Source: Rhizobium album
GTDB taxonomy: Bacteria > Pseudomonadota > Alphaproteobacteria > Rhizobiales > Rhizobiaceae
DNA length: 64,000 bases
Assembly (NCBI RefSeq): GCF_003122325.1
Contig: NZ_QFBC01000010.1
Span: 62,001-126,000 of the forward strand
Direction of reading: 5' to 3'
Below are positions 9,179 to 17,273 of the stretch, piece after piece. The notes under the pieces are model-generated. The model made no database searches. It was not told the DNA's origin and saw only the letters and a list, made by a program, of their open reading frames with translations. Each line of letters starts with the position of its first letter. Positions within the stretch are counted from its first letter, which is position 1. Both the position numbers and the translations under genes were made by a program.

Positions 9179-10828
9179 ATGTTGGATGCGGTCGATCTTC
9201 CAGACGATATTGCTGCCCTGAAGGCGATGTTGATCGCGTCGCAGCTTCGTGAAGTCCGCAAGGATGAGCGGATCGAGCGGCTGGAGAAGTTGGTCGCAGC
9301 TTTCAAGCAGGCTGCCTTCGGCCGCAAATCCGAGAAGACCGATCCTGAGCAATTCGATCTTGCACTGGAAGACTTGGAAACGGCCATTGCGGCGATCCAT
9401 GCTGAAGACGAGGCCGACAGCGCTCCGGGTAAGCCGCAATCCAAACCACGCGCCGCCAATCGGGGCTCTCTTCCTGCCCACCTTCCTCGTGTCGAAGAGG
9501 TCATCGAGCCGGAAAGCTTGATCTGCACCTGTGGCGGCGGCTTGCATTGCATTGGGGAGGACGTGTCCGAGCGACTCGATATCATCCCGGCACAGTTCCG
9601 CGTCATCGTCACTCGTCGTCCCAAATATGCCTGCCGTGCCTGCACCGATGGAGTGTCCCAGGCTCCAGCGCCTGCACGATTGATTGCCGCCGGATTGCCG
9701 ACCGAGGCGACCATCGCGCATGTGTTGGTGTCCAAATATGCCGATCACCTGCCGCTCTATCGGCAGGCTCAGATCATGAGCCGACAGGGCGTCGATCTCG
9801 ACCGCTCCACGCTAGCCGACTGGGTCGGCCGTGCGGCATTCGAACTCCGCCCGGTCTTCGACGCTCTCATCGCTGACTTGAAGCGATCGACCAAGCTGTT
9901 CATGGACGAGACCCGTGCGCCAGTCCTCGATCCTGGCTCCCGCAAGACCAAAACAGGATACTTCTGGGCGCTGGCTCGTGACGACCGATCATGGAGTGGA
10001 GGTGCGCCACCCGGCGTGGCCTTTACCTACGCACCGGGGCGCGGCGGTCAGCATGCCGAGCGGATACTGCAAGGGTTTACGGGCGTGCTTCAGGTCGACG
10101 GCTACGCCGGATATAATCGGCTGATCGCACTGGATCGTGTCGGTCCCGACATCCAGCTTGCCTATTGTTGGGCCCACGCCCGTCGCAAGCTGGTCGAGAT
10201 AACGCGCAGCGGATCGGCACCAATTGCCGAGGATGGCGTCAAACGGATCGGTGAACTCTACCGGATCGAGGCCGAGCTACGCGGACTTTCCGTCGATGCT
10301 CGCTTGGCTGGGCGGCGCGAACGATCAGCGCCATTGATTGCGGATATGCGAACTTGGCTGACACATCATCGCGCCCGCGTCGCTGGCAAGTCGCCGCTCG
10401 GCGAAGCGCTTTCCTACATCGCCAAATATTGGGATGGCCTCTGCCTATTTCTCAGCGACGGACGCATCGAGATAGATAACAATACCGTTGAGCGAACCAT
10501 CAGGCCGATTGCGTTGAACCGAAAGAATGCTCTTTTTGCCGGACACGATGCGGGACCGGAGAACTGGGCGACCATCGCCTCGCTGATCGAAACGTGCAAG
10601 CTAAATGTCGTCGATCCGTTGGCCTACCTGTCCGCAACGCTCACTGCTATCGTCAATGGCCATAGGCAGAGCCGTATCGAAGAGCTGATGCCGTGGAATT
10701 ATTCACGGCGGTCAAACGGCTATAGTCTGCTGTTGGGCACAAAGCAGACTTCACGGACGCAGCAGGTGGGTTGCTTACCAATATTTTGGAACGTAGTGTC
10801 CTCGATTTGGCGGGCGGCAGGACCTTAA
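9179..10828 (+). CDS. tnpC: IS66 transposase TnpC (DDE type) with extended C-terminus
   Basis: The 549-aa transposase of the element. It has an N-terminal leucine-rich coiled coil (DLPDDIAALKAMLIASQLRE), a zinc-binding-like Cys segment (CTCGGGLHCIGED) and the DDE core: FMDETRAPVLDPG, LQVDGYAGYNRL, YCWAHARRKLVEI and IEIDNNTVERTIRPIALNRK. The conserved C-terminal DUF block ends near ELMPWNYSRRS. About 40 further residues (YSLLLGTKQ onward) look unlike the family. The stop (10826-10828) directly abuts the ATG of the aminotransferase. The added tail suggests the original end of the IS was lost or read through when the passenger was captured. Confidence 0.9.
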   Translation: MLDAVDLPDDIAALKAMLIASQLREVRKDERIERLEKLVAAFKQAAFGRKSEKTDPEQFDLALEDLETAIAAIHAEDEADSAPGKPQSKPRAANRGSLPAHLPRVEEVIEPESLICTCGGGLHCIGEDVSERLDIIPAQFRVIVTRRPKYACRACTDGVSQAPAPARLIAAGLPTEATIAHVLVSKYADHLPLYRQAQIMSRQGVDLDRSTLADWVGRAAFELRPVFDALIADLKRSTKLFMDETRAPVLDPGSRKTKTGYFWALARDDRSWSGGAPPGVAFTYAPGRGGQHAERILQGFTGVLQVDGYAGYNRLIALDRVGPDIQLAYCWAHARRKLVEITRSGSAPIAEDGVKRIGELYRIEAELRGLSVDARLAGRRERSAPLIADMRTWLTHHRARVAGKSPLGEALSYIAKYWDGLCLFLSDGRIEIDNNTVERTIRPIALNRKNALFAGHDAGPENWATIASLIETCKLNVVDPLAYLSATLTAIVNGHRQSRIEELMPWNYSRRSNGYSLLLGTKQTSRTQQVGCLPIFWNVVSSIWRAAGP

Positions 10829-11977
10829 ATGAACGATGAACTCATATCGCAGTTGCGGAGCGACATCCCTTACATTCACGACAAGATATACGTCGATAAT
10901 GCCTCGGTAACGCCCATACCGACACAGGTGCAGCTAGCCAGCGAGCACTACAACAGGATCGTATCGGAAAGGCTGCGGGAATACCGCGCTGCATCACTCC
11001 CGTTCTTCGACAAAGGACGTGCTCTTGCGGCAAAGCTTGTCGGGTCACGTCCCGACAATATCGCTTATGTCCAGAATACTGCGCATGGGCTCTCGCTGGT
11101 CGCCCTTGGCGTGGGCTGGCGTCCAGGTGACAACATCGTCGTTTGCGCGGAGGATTTTCCGTCAAACTATCTTTGCTGGGTGCAGTTAGCCGAGATGGGT
11201 GTCGATGTTCGGCAGGTCGACTCCAGGGCGGGACGCATCGATGTCAGTGATGTGCGCGAAGTCATCGATAGCCGGACCCGTGTCGTCTCGGTGAGCCACG
11301 TCCAATTCTACAGCGGGTTCCGTGTTGATGTTGCAGCCCTTGGGGAAATCTGCGCCGCCTCCGGGGCTCTCCTTGTTGTGGACGGCACTCAATCCACCGG
11401 GGCAATCAAGCTTGATGTCTTAGCCGCAGGTGTCGACGTGCTTGTCGTCAGCGCTCACAAGTGGATGATGGGACCGCGCGGGATCGGTTTTGCCAGTTTC
11501 TCCGAACGCGCTCTGGGTGCGATCACCCCGAGGGTTGTCGGTTGGCTGAGTGTCAACGATCCGTTCGCCTTCAACCGCAAGCTCGACTTCCTGCCGGATG
11601 CCCGGCGGTTCGAGCCCGGGACAGCCAATGGTTCAGGCATCCTTGGGTTGGCCGAAAGGCTTGCCCAGATCGACGAACTGGGCATTGACCGGATCGAGGA
11701 GAGGATTTTGTCGCTCAGCAGGCTGCTTCGTGAACGCGCACGAGAGCAAGGTCTCGAACTGGTCTACGATTTTGACGGCAGGAACGGCTCGGGGATAAAC
11801 CTTCTCAGGAAGCCCGGAACGCCGACCTCTGAAACCCATGCCAATCTGACCGCCAACGGCATCTTCGCCAGCATTCGCAATGATGCAATCCGGATATCAC
11901 CGCACTATTACAATACATCAGACGAGATCGAGCGCATCGTGATGGTGATGTCGAGTGAACGGCACGGACCCGCATGA
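10829..11977 (+). CDS. Class V aminotransferase / SufS-like PLP enzyme, IS66 passenger
   Basis: A 382-aa fold-type I PLP enzyme of the class V (cysteine desulfurase/isopenicillin-N epimerase-like) group. The PLP lysine lies in VVSAHKWMMGPRGIGF near residue 210, with the cofactor-binding DGTQSTGAIKLDV upstream and an N-terminal IYVDNASVTPIP. The cysteine loop typical of NifS/SufS desulfurases is not evident in the C-terminal part, so an aminotransferase, lyase or epimerase reaction is likelier than desulfuration. The substrate cannot be told. The ATG follows the tnpC stop with no gap, so translation is coupled to the transposase. The gene lies inside both terminal repeats, with 67 bases from its stop to the right repeat, so it moves with the element. 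Confidence 0.88.
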   Translation: MNDELISQLRSDIPYIHDKIYVDNASVTPIPTQVQLASEHYNRIVSERLREYRAASLPFFDKGRALAAKLVGSRPDNIAYVQNTAHGLSLVALGVGWRPGDNIVVCAEDFPSNYLCWVQLAEMGVDVRQVDSRAGRIDVSDVREVIDSRTRVVSVSHVQFYSGFRVDVAALGEICAASGALLVVDGTQSTGAIKLDVLAAGVDVLVVSAHKWMMGPRGIGFASFSERALGAITPRVVGWLSVNDPFAFNRKLDFLPDARRFEPGTANGSGILGLAERLAQIDELGIDRIEERILSLSRLLRERAREQGLELVYDFDGRNGSGINLLRKPGTPTSETHANLTANGIFASIRNDAIRISPHYYNTSDEIERIVMVMSSERHGPA

Positions 11978-12044
11978 CCGCTTGTGGCGCTTTATTGCCG
12001 TCAATGCTACAGCGGTAGCTTCGGAGCGGCCCACCGCACCTGGT

Positions 12045-12070
12045 CAACGTGCGAGGAAAACACCGCTTAC
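12045..12070 (-). repeat. Right terminal inverted repeat of IS66 element
   Basis: Read on the minus strand it begins GTAAGCGGTGTTTTCC and ends CACGTTG, matching the left repeat in 19 of 26 bases. The second copy of the 8-bp target duplication, GTTGAGCC, lies at 12071-12078. Confidence 0.9.
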
Positions 12071-12424
12071 GTTGAGCCGGGCATCTGTCATTCTTCAGAG
12101 CCCCGGCGGCCTCGTGAAGGAAGCCCTGCATATCGGCGCGACGATCCGGATGGAGGGCTTCGCGACGATGGTGCCCGCCGACAAGCAATGCTTCTCCGTT
12201 TGGGGCCTGATCTGGGTATCCGGTGTCCGGCGATACATCTCCGATACATCGCTGATCGGTTTCCATGCAGCCTATAGAGAAGAGAACGGCGAATACCGAG
12301 AGAGCGGTGTCGCGAACGCCGATGACCTCTATCGAGCAATTGACAGCGACGGCAGATCGGCGACGTCGAATACTTTCCTGCTCACGAGCGGATTCGAAGA
12401 GAGAGACCGATGAGCAAAGCCTGA
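12071..12424 (+). pseudogene. 3' part of periplasmic ClpP-like protein gene, frameshifted
   Basis: Continues the gene begun at 8107. The frame reads LSRASVILQSPGGLVKEALH, then IRMEGFATMVP, CFSVWGLIWVSGVRRYIS and IGFHAAYREENGEYRESGVANA. This is the SPGG...GxxIR...C.S.C/W...IGxHAAY pattern of COG3904-type periplasmic ClpP-like proteins. The usual second active-site-region Cys/Ser layout is altered (CFSVWG). After GVANA the family continuation appears in other frames: IEQLTATAD from about 12329, then DVEYFPAHERIRRERP ending at 12424. Small deletions and at least two frameshifts have therefore accumulated in addition to the IS insertion, and the gene is dead. Confidence 0.75.
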
Positions 12425-12449
12425 CGTGCCCCTCAATTTCGCAAGAGCG

Positions 12450-12813
12450 TTAGAGGTCGGGCAACGAGCGGATCGCGGCATCAACAACATCCTCTATTTG
12501 CCGAGATTTATGGATCATGTCGTCGGTCCCATAATGATTCTCTGCGAAGGTGTCGCCGTAGATGATGGAAATGCACGTATCTTCGGTCACTGGCGGAAAG
12601 CGAGTGCTCGCAGCCGACGATCGCCCATCGTTTCAGGATCGAGCACAACGATATCCGGATCCGTCACTGATCCAGAGACTCCGCATCTTAATCCGTGAGA
12701 AGAGTGACCTTCGCACCAGAAGACTCGAACGCCTCCACGATTCTGTTTCCAACGTCAGTTGCGTCGATCACTAACACGCTGAGTTCTTCAAGCCGAGTCT
12801 GTGGATCAACCAT
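12450..12813 (-). pseudogene. Frameshifted receiver-like (response-regulator-type) gene
   Basis: Three consecutive minus-strand segments look coding but lie in three different frames. From the ATG at 12813: LEELSVLVIDATDVGNRIV and AFESSGAKVTLLTD. From about 12667: VTDPDIVVLDPETMGDRRLR. From about 12590: VTEDTCISIIYGDTFAENHY, then EDVVDAAIRSLPDL to the stop at 12450. The pattern (VLVID.., a later DIVVLD, then a turn and helix) resembles a CheY-type receiver domain, though the assignment is weak. At least two frameshifts separate the parts, so it is a broken gene. It is convergent with the ClpP-like remnant. Confidence 0.5.
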
Positions 12814-13900
12814 GATCGTTCCTGCTAGTTTTTCGGAGTATGCGCATCCCTAAGGCAGAACTGTTTCGCTTGGGTTACCGAGTTTCAGTAAGGTCTGAAA
12901 TGGCTTAGCCACAGCATAATGCGTCTAGTCCCGAGCTAGGGCAATCCATGGGGCTAAGGACTTCGTGGCGAAGGCTAGACCGAAGCATTAGATGGATCGA
13001 TTGGACCAAGGAATGGTTAGTCGCTAGGCCAACTTCCTAACGTGCGATGACTCCGGTCTACCTGAATCCTAGATGGCATGACGGTCGATCTTTTCTGCCT
13101 AGGCCTTCCCCCTCCCTCGCCGCCAACAAAAGTCGACCGATTGCGCCGGGGCACGGTCGAATACTCCTATGCAGAACCGTTGCGACGTTTCAAAGATTCG
13201 AAAAGGAAAACACGAGAACGGAGTTCCGCAGTTCCGCAACATTCTCTCGCACTATCCGGAAATCCGACGGATACACAACATGTCCGCGGGAAGTGCGGGG
13301 TTGCAGAGGAGCTGTGGGCAAAAGGACGCGAGAGGGCGGTCTGCGTGAGTTACCGCATACCCTCTCCTTGGAGCGCGCGTAGCTCCTGAGCGAGGAAGTG
13401 ATAGATGCTATCATCGACAGGGACAATGCGGCAGACGCACCGCGCGCGATGGAAACCAATCTGAGCCGATCCGGCCGGCTGTCTGTCGGAGACAACTTCG
13501 CGCCGCAGCGTCCGCAAATCTTCCGTCTTGAGAATCTGAGCTCAGCGTGACTGACGGCAAAGACGTGAGGAGTGCGAACCGGAACGGCGGTCCGCGCACC
13601 GTTTAAGATTATGGGCGTGCGCGTTCCGCTTCACCCTTTTCCATTACAACGGAACGCAACATCTCAGTTGCATCAAGAATCCAATCCTTGAACCTGGCAC
13701 TTCGGCCACCACAACAATGCTGCCAGCAGGATTCGACCTCGAGTCCTTCTCTAATTGTTGACACTAACTATCTGTTTATAACCGGCTTTTTTGCTTCACT
13801 CATCGGAGAAATTCCGATAAGCCAAACCTAATGTGGCGCATGCTCGGACGGATGGCAAAACATCACACCCCGCTACGAGCGCGACTGTGAAGGGAAACAG
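12814..13900. other. About 1.1 kb with no convincing gene
   Basis: Short frames on both strands around 13047-13600 show no motif and no consistent coding character. The stretch contains a TTGACA hexamer near 13758 upstream of the recombinase operon, but the possible -10 sequences are badly spaced, so no promoter is called. The DNA may be decayed element or island material. I saw no recognisable attachment site here, in particular no copy of the tmRNA T-loop sequence. Confidence 0.4.
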
Positions 13901-15322
13901 ATGGCGTTCGTTCATTGGCCGACGGAGGTGCACATGAAGCCGATGAGTGTCCTGAAGGTTGGACACCCATTTATCATGGAGGCCGACGGCGGCTACCCCG
14001 ACGGCGTAAACTGGTACCTCTTCGAACGTTGCCGAGGGAGGATAGACCCTTCGGATCTGACGAAACCCCGTACGGCACCGGACGAGCCCTCTCACAACAG
14101 CGTTGAGTCGATTGTCTACGCAATCGCCAACGTATTGACGTGGGGGGAAACGCTCGAAGCGCACCCCTCGTGTGGCGTTCTTCGGTGGCACCAACTGAAA
14201 TTATGGCACGTCACAGAGCTCTATTCGGACGCTCTTGCCCGCGGCTACTGGACGCAAGGATATTGGGAAACTGGAATCCCTTCGCCGCTGCATCCCGAAT
14301 CGACAATACAGCCTCGACTCAATGAGATCTTGCTGTGTTGGTATTGGATGGAGCGATATGGCCTTATCGCGAAATTCGATGAACCGTCGCCTCTCCGTGC
14401 CATCGGCACTGCGAAAAACAAGGCGAACCAATCGTACGCCACGCGCAGCGCGGCACTAAAAGAAACAAGCCCGAAGAAAAAGCAATTCCGCAGAAATCGC
14501 GCGAAACCGGGCGACGGAGTCATGCCTGGGATGGACCACCTACTTGACTGGATTGAACGCATTCCATCGGAGACACCGCGCAGGGCCGTGCTTCATATCC
14601 TTGATCGTGGTCTACGCATTGAAGAACATGAAGAGAACACTCTTCTTCCAGGGATCGTACATGCGCGCGACTTGAGCCACATTCGACGCGATGTACGGCA
14701 TTATTCATGGACGGACGAACCGAGACTACTGAAGTACAGCCTGACCGATGACCACATGATCGGCGTTCTCCCCGACCGCAAGACAGCGTTTTCCAGCGAC
14801 GCCCTTATCAGTCAGCGGATCATTGGCAAGGGAAAAAAGATCAGGCTGGCTCACATGACTCGCGGCTGCGCCCAGGCACTGTGGGGATACGCCGACGGCA
14901 CCCGGAGGGTTATCCTACAACGAAACGGTATCAAACCCTCGAAAGCTAGCGCGCACCTGTTCCTCAATCGAGATGGTCGTCCCCTGACAGCGGGGGCACT
15001 TGCCAAGGCGATTAGCAGGGCGAACGAGGACATGAGTTCACCATTTCGCATAACGGCACATGTTTTACGCCACCTCTTCGCCTGCTTCTTCCTGAAGAAC
15101 GCGATTGAAGGCCACGCATTCCGCGAAGGTTTGACTGTGGCTCAACTCACTTACGAGCAAATCGAAAAGATTGCCGAAAATCCAGCCCGGGTTCTGCAGC
15201 TTCACCTTGGGCACGCCGACTTCGAGGATACTGCTGGATACATCAAGCTACTGATCGATTGGTGGCTTACACCGATGTATTTTGACATGTGGAACGATTT
15301 CCTGGATGGACAGCATGCCTAG
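13901..15322 (+). CDS. Tyrosine recombinase, first of trio
   Basis: A 473-aa site-specific recombinase/phage-integrase-type protein. The C-terminal catalytic domain shows IGKGKKIRLAHM (the beta-hairpin lysine region), AHVLRHLFACFFLKNAI with His387 and Arg390, and LHLGHADFEDTAGYIK with His438 and the presumed nucleophile Tyr447, nine residues apart as usual. The box I arginine is less obvious. The start is ATG at 13901 behind a GAAGGGAAA site. It overlaps the next gene by 8 bases, so the set forms an operon. The three-recombinase arrangement recalls Tn554-type TnpA/TnpB and recombinase-in-trio (RIT) elements. Confidence 0.85.
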   Translation: MAFVHWPTEVHMKPMSVLKVGHPFIMEADGGYPDGVNWYLFERCRGRIDPSDLTKPRTAPDEPSHNSVESIVYAIANVLTWGETLEAHPSCGVLRWHQLKLWHVTELYSDALARGYWTQGYWETGIPSPLHPESTIQPRLNEILLCWYWMERYGLIAKFDEPSPLRAIGTAKNKANQSYATRSAALKETSPKKKQFRRNRAKPGDGVMPGMDHLLDWIERIPSETPRRAVLHILDRGLRIEEHEENTLLPGIVHARDLSHIRRDVRHYSWTDEPRLLKYSLTDDHMIGVLPDRKTAFSSDALISQRIIGKGKKIRLAHMTRGCAQALWGYADGTRRVILQRNGIKPSKASAHLFLNRDGRPLTAGALAKAISRANEDMSSPFRITAHVLRHLFACFFLKNAIEGHAFREGLTVAQLTYEQIEKIAENPARVLQLHLGHADFEDTAGYIKLLIDWWLTPMYFDMWNDFLDGQHA

Positions 15323-17273
15323 AGGGCCGCGTATCGGATTGAAAACTAATCAACCTGAGTGTCTGGCCTTTCCCAAGCCAATCGCGCCTCATCCATACAA
15401 CACCGAAAATGCACGCGAACGTGCGCTTGATTTTGAAGAGTTCAAGGACTGTTCTCTAATTTACCTAAATGCCAGCGAAATTCACGACGAGTTTCTGAAG
15501 GGAAAAAACCTAAATAAAGAAAAGCAGAAAATACGTGTAGTTTGCGACTTTATAAGATACTATGAACAAAAAATGAATATAAAGGTCACCTCAACAAAAA
15601 ACATTAATGTTTCATTCTGCGTTGATTACATCATTTATTGTATAAATAGATTTAAATCACCAGCCATTAAAATCCGTTTTTGCTGGCGCCTGCTTCGAAC
15701 TATCGGCGTTTCATCTGACATTATACCCCCTAATCCTACCAGAGAAGCCGTTGGCGATGCACGGGAGGAGCTAGACGCACAGAGCGCCCGGAATTTTCTG
15801 AACAGGGCAAAGCAGGAAGCAAGGGTGATTATTGAGCGTTTTCACCAGGCAGAAGAAATGAATGCGAGGGGACGCGACCCGCGTCGCGCGGCTGGAGCGA
15901 GACTTGGCGCCTGGGATCAACTCGAAAATCGTCTTTGGGTCTGCAGGGAGTTGCTAGGTCTGCAGGCGAGGACTGAGAGAGATCTGATCGAAGTCGGGCA
16001 CCGAAACATTATCAGATCGATGGCAAAACGATCTGGTGCTGTGGTGATCGACCCAGTACGCGGCGCAGTCCAACAGACTGGCCTGGCTGCGCATTTCCGT
16101 TTTTATCACCCTAGCGTAGCTGATCTTGCGCCGTTCATCGCACTCCTGTTGATCAGAGCCAATGTCAACCTACAGACCGTCGCCGACCTGCAGGCGTCTT
16201 CAATGTGGTGGAAGCCTTATGCGCGTGCATTCTATCACGAAGAGGAGCCAGAACGATGGGTGTCGATCATCCTACCAAAACTCCGCGGCGCTCAAGGCGG
16301 CAGACGCAAGCGCCGAGACGGGACGAAGGTCGGAAAAGCTGATGTCAAGTCACCTGCAACGATCAGTATTCCCAGCCTGAAGCGACCGTGGTCACATCCT
16401 TTCCAAATTCTCACCTTTCTTCAGGAGATGACACAGCCTCTCAGGAATGAAATTAAAAGGAGGATTGATGAACTTTCCGCGAAAGCGGACCGTTCAGAGC
16501 AAGAGAGACGAGAGCTTGATAGGCTGCATTTTATTAAAGACGATATGTTTGTCTATCGCAGCGAACAGGAAGTCACCTCGCTTAAATTTGTGACGCGAGA
16601 GCAGCAAGTGACACCTCGCCCCCTTGTTGAGGTGTTAAAAAGGTATGGCTTGACCGCTGGAGTGAAACAGCTCCGTGATGCGGGCCTGCAGTTTGGATTT
16701 CGAGTATCGGGAAATAACCTACTCATACTTCATCTGTTAGCGCGCCATTCTAGCCGTGAGACAGCCGCCGCGTACGCGCGTCGTCGGGAGTTCTTCCGGA
16801 GAAGCGAGGAGCTATTTATAGCGATCTTCGAAAAGTCTGTCGCACTGGTCCGATCATCCTCCTACTCCATCGCGAACCTCAGAGCAGCACTGAGAAGCTC
16901 GGGGCTTGATGACTGGCAGATTACAAACATTCTGAATCCCGACAACCGAAGTCGCTATGGCAACCGATGCGGTGGCCCCAACTCGCCCCCGGAACCCTTT
17001 AACAAGGGCACGCCCCCCGGCCAACTCTGTCGTAGTCAGGACTGCATTGACGGCTGTCCTCTGGCCCGCTTTTTACCCGACGCCCTCCCTTTCTTGGTCA
17101 GGATATGGAGTTCCATCGTGCAGCAATTATCGAATGTCGGTATCGCGGCAGCGTTTGACAACTCGCTTCAGCACCGGCTCCAGAGGCTGGAGAGGATTCT
17201 TGATAAATATCCCCGAGAGGACGTGTTGGCTGAAAAGAATAAACTCGCGACAGAAGAAGGGGGCAACCGATGA
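15315..17273 (+). CDS. Large tyrosine-recombinase-like protein, second of trio
   Basis: A 652-aa protein. The chosen ATG at 15315 overlaps the previous stop (ATGCCTAG). The C-terminal half ends a degenerate recombinase domain: ILHLLARHSSRETAAAYARR has His478 and Tyr487 with the H-x8-Y spacing of tyrosine recombinases, but a clear HxLRH block is missing. Beyond this lies a cysteine cluster (RCGGPN, then LCRSQDCIDGCP) that could bind zinc. The first 130 codons (15440-15720) are strikingly AT-rich with Lys/Asn/Ile codons, unlike the rest of the window. It is translationally coupled to both neighbours. A DNA-binding or cleavage-partner role is likely; whether it is catalytic is uncertain. Confidence 0.75.
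   Translation: MPRGPRIGLKTNQPECLAFPKPIAPHPYNTENARERALDFEEFKDCSLIYLNASEIHDEFLKGKNLNKEKQKIRVVCDFIRYYEQKMNIKVTSTKNINVSFCVDYIIYCINRFKSPAIKIRFCWRLLRTIGVSSDIIPPNPTREAVGDAREELDAQSARNFLNRAKQEARVIIERFHQAEEMNARGRDPRRAAGARLGAWDQLENRLWVCRELLGLQARTERDLIEVGHRNIIRSMAKRSGAVVIDPVRGAVQQTGLAAHFRFYHPSVADLAPFIALLLIRANVNLQTVADLQASSMWWKPYARAFYHEEEPERWVSIILPKLRGAQGGRRKRRDGTKVGKADVKSPATISIPSLKRPWSHPFQILTFLQEMTQPLRNEIKRRIDELSAKADRSEQERRELDRLHFIKDDMFVYRSEQEVTSLKFVTREQQVTPRPLVEVLKRYGLTAGVKQLRDAGLQFGFRVSGNNLLILHLLARHSSRETAAAYARRREFFRRSEELFIAIFEKSVALVRSSSYSIANLRAALRSSGLDDWQITNILNPDNRSRYGNRCGGPNSPPEPFNKGTPPGQLCRSQDCIDGCPLARFLPDALPFLVRIWSSIVQQLSNVGIAAAFDNSLQHRLQRLERILDKYPREDVLAEKNKLATEEGGNR

Larger units (their letters stand above)
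8291..12070 (+). mobile_element. IS66-family element with aminotransferase passenger gene (3780 bp)
   Basis: The boundaries rest on three independent signs. First, terminal inverted repeats begin GTAA at both ends (8291-8316 and the reverse of 12045-12070), with 19 of 26 bases matching. Second, GTTGAGCC occurs immediately outside both ends (8283-8290 and 12071-12078), an 8-bp target duplication as the IS66 family makes. Third, removing the element plus one duplication restores the frame of the split host gene. Inside are tnpA, tnpB and tnpC in the classic order, then a class V aminotransferase gene that starts on the base after the tnpC stop. The element is about 1.2 kb longer than a standard IS66 because of the passenger. 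The intact transposition genes and perfect duplication suggest a fairly recent insertion. Confidence 0.93.

Noticed and set aside
10753-10778. The GTAAGC-like sequence at 10778 as the functional right end of the IS66 element
   Set aside because: The bases outside (CAATATTT) do not match the left flank, whereas the end at 12070 gives an exact 8-bp duplication and restores the host frame.
13047-13390. Overlapping short plus-strand frames near 13050-13390
   Set aside because: No ribosome-binding site, motif or consistent composition; two frames overlap equally well.
13751-13785. TTGACA ... TATAAC as promoter of the recombinase operon
   Set aside because: The spacer is about 13 bases, too short for a normal sigma-70 promoter.
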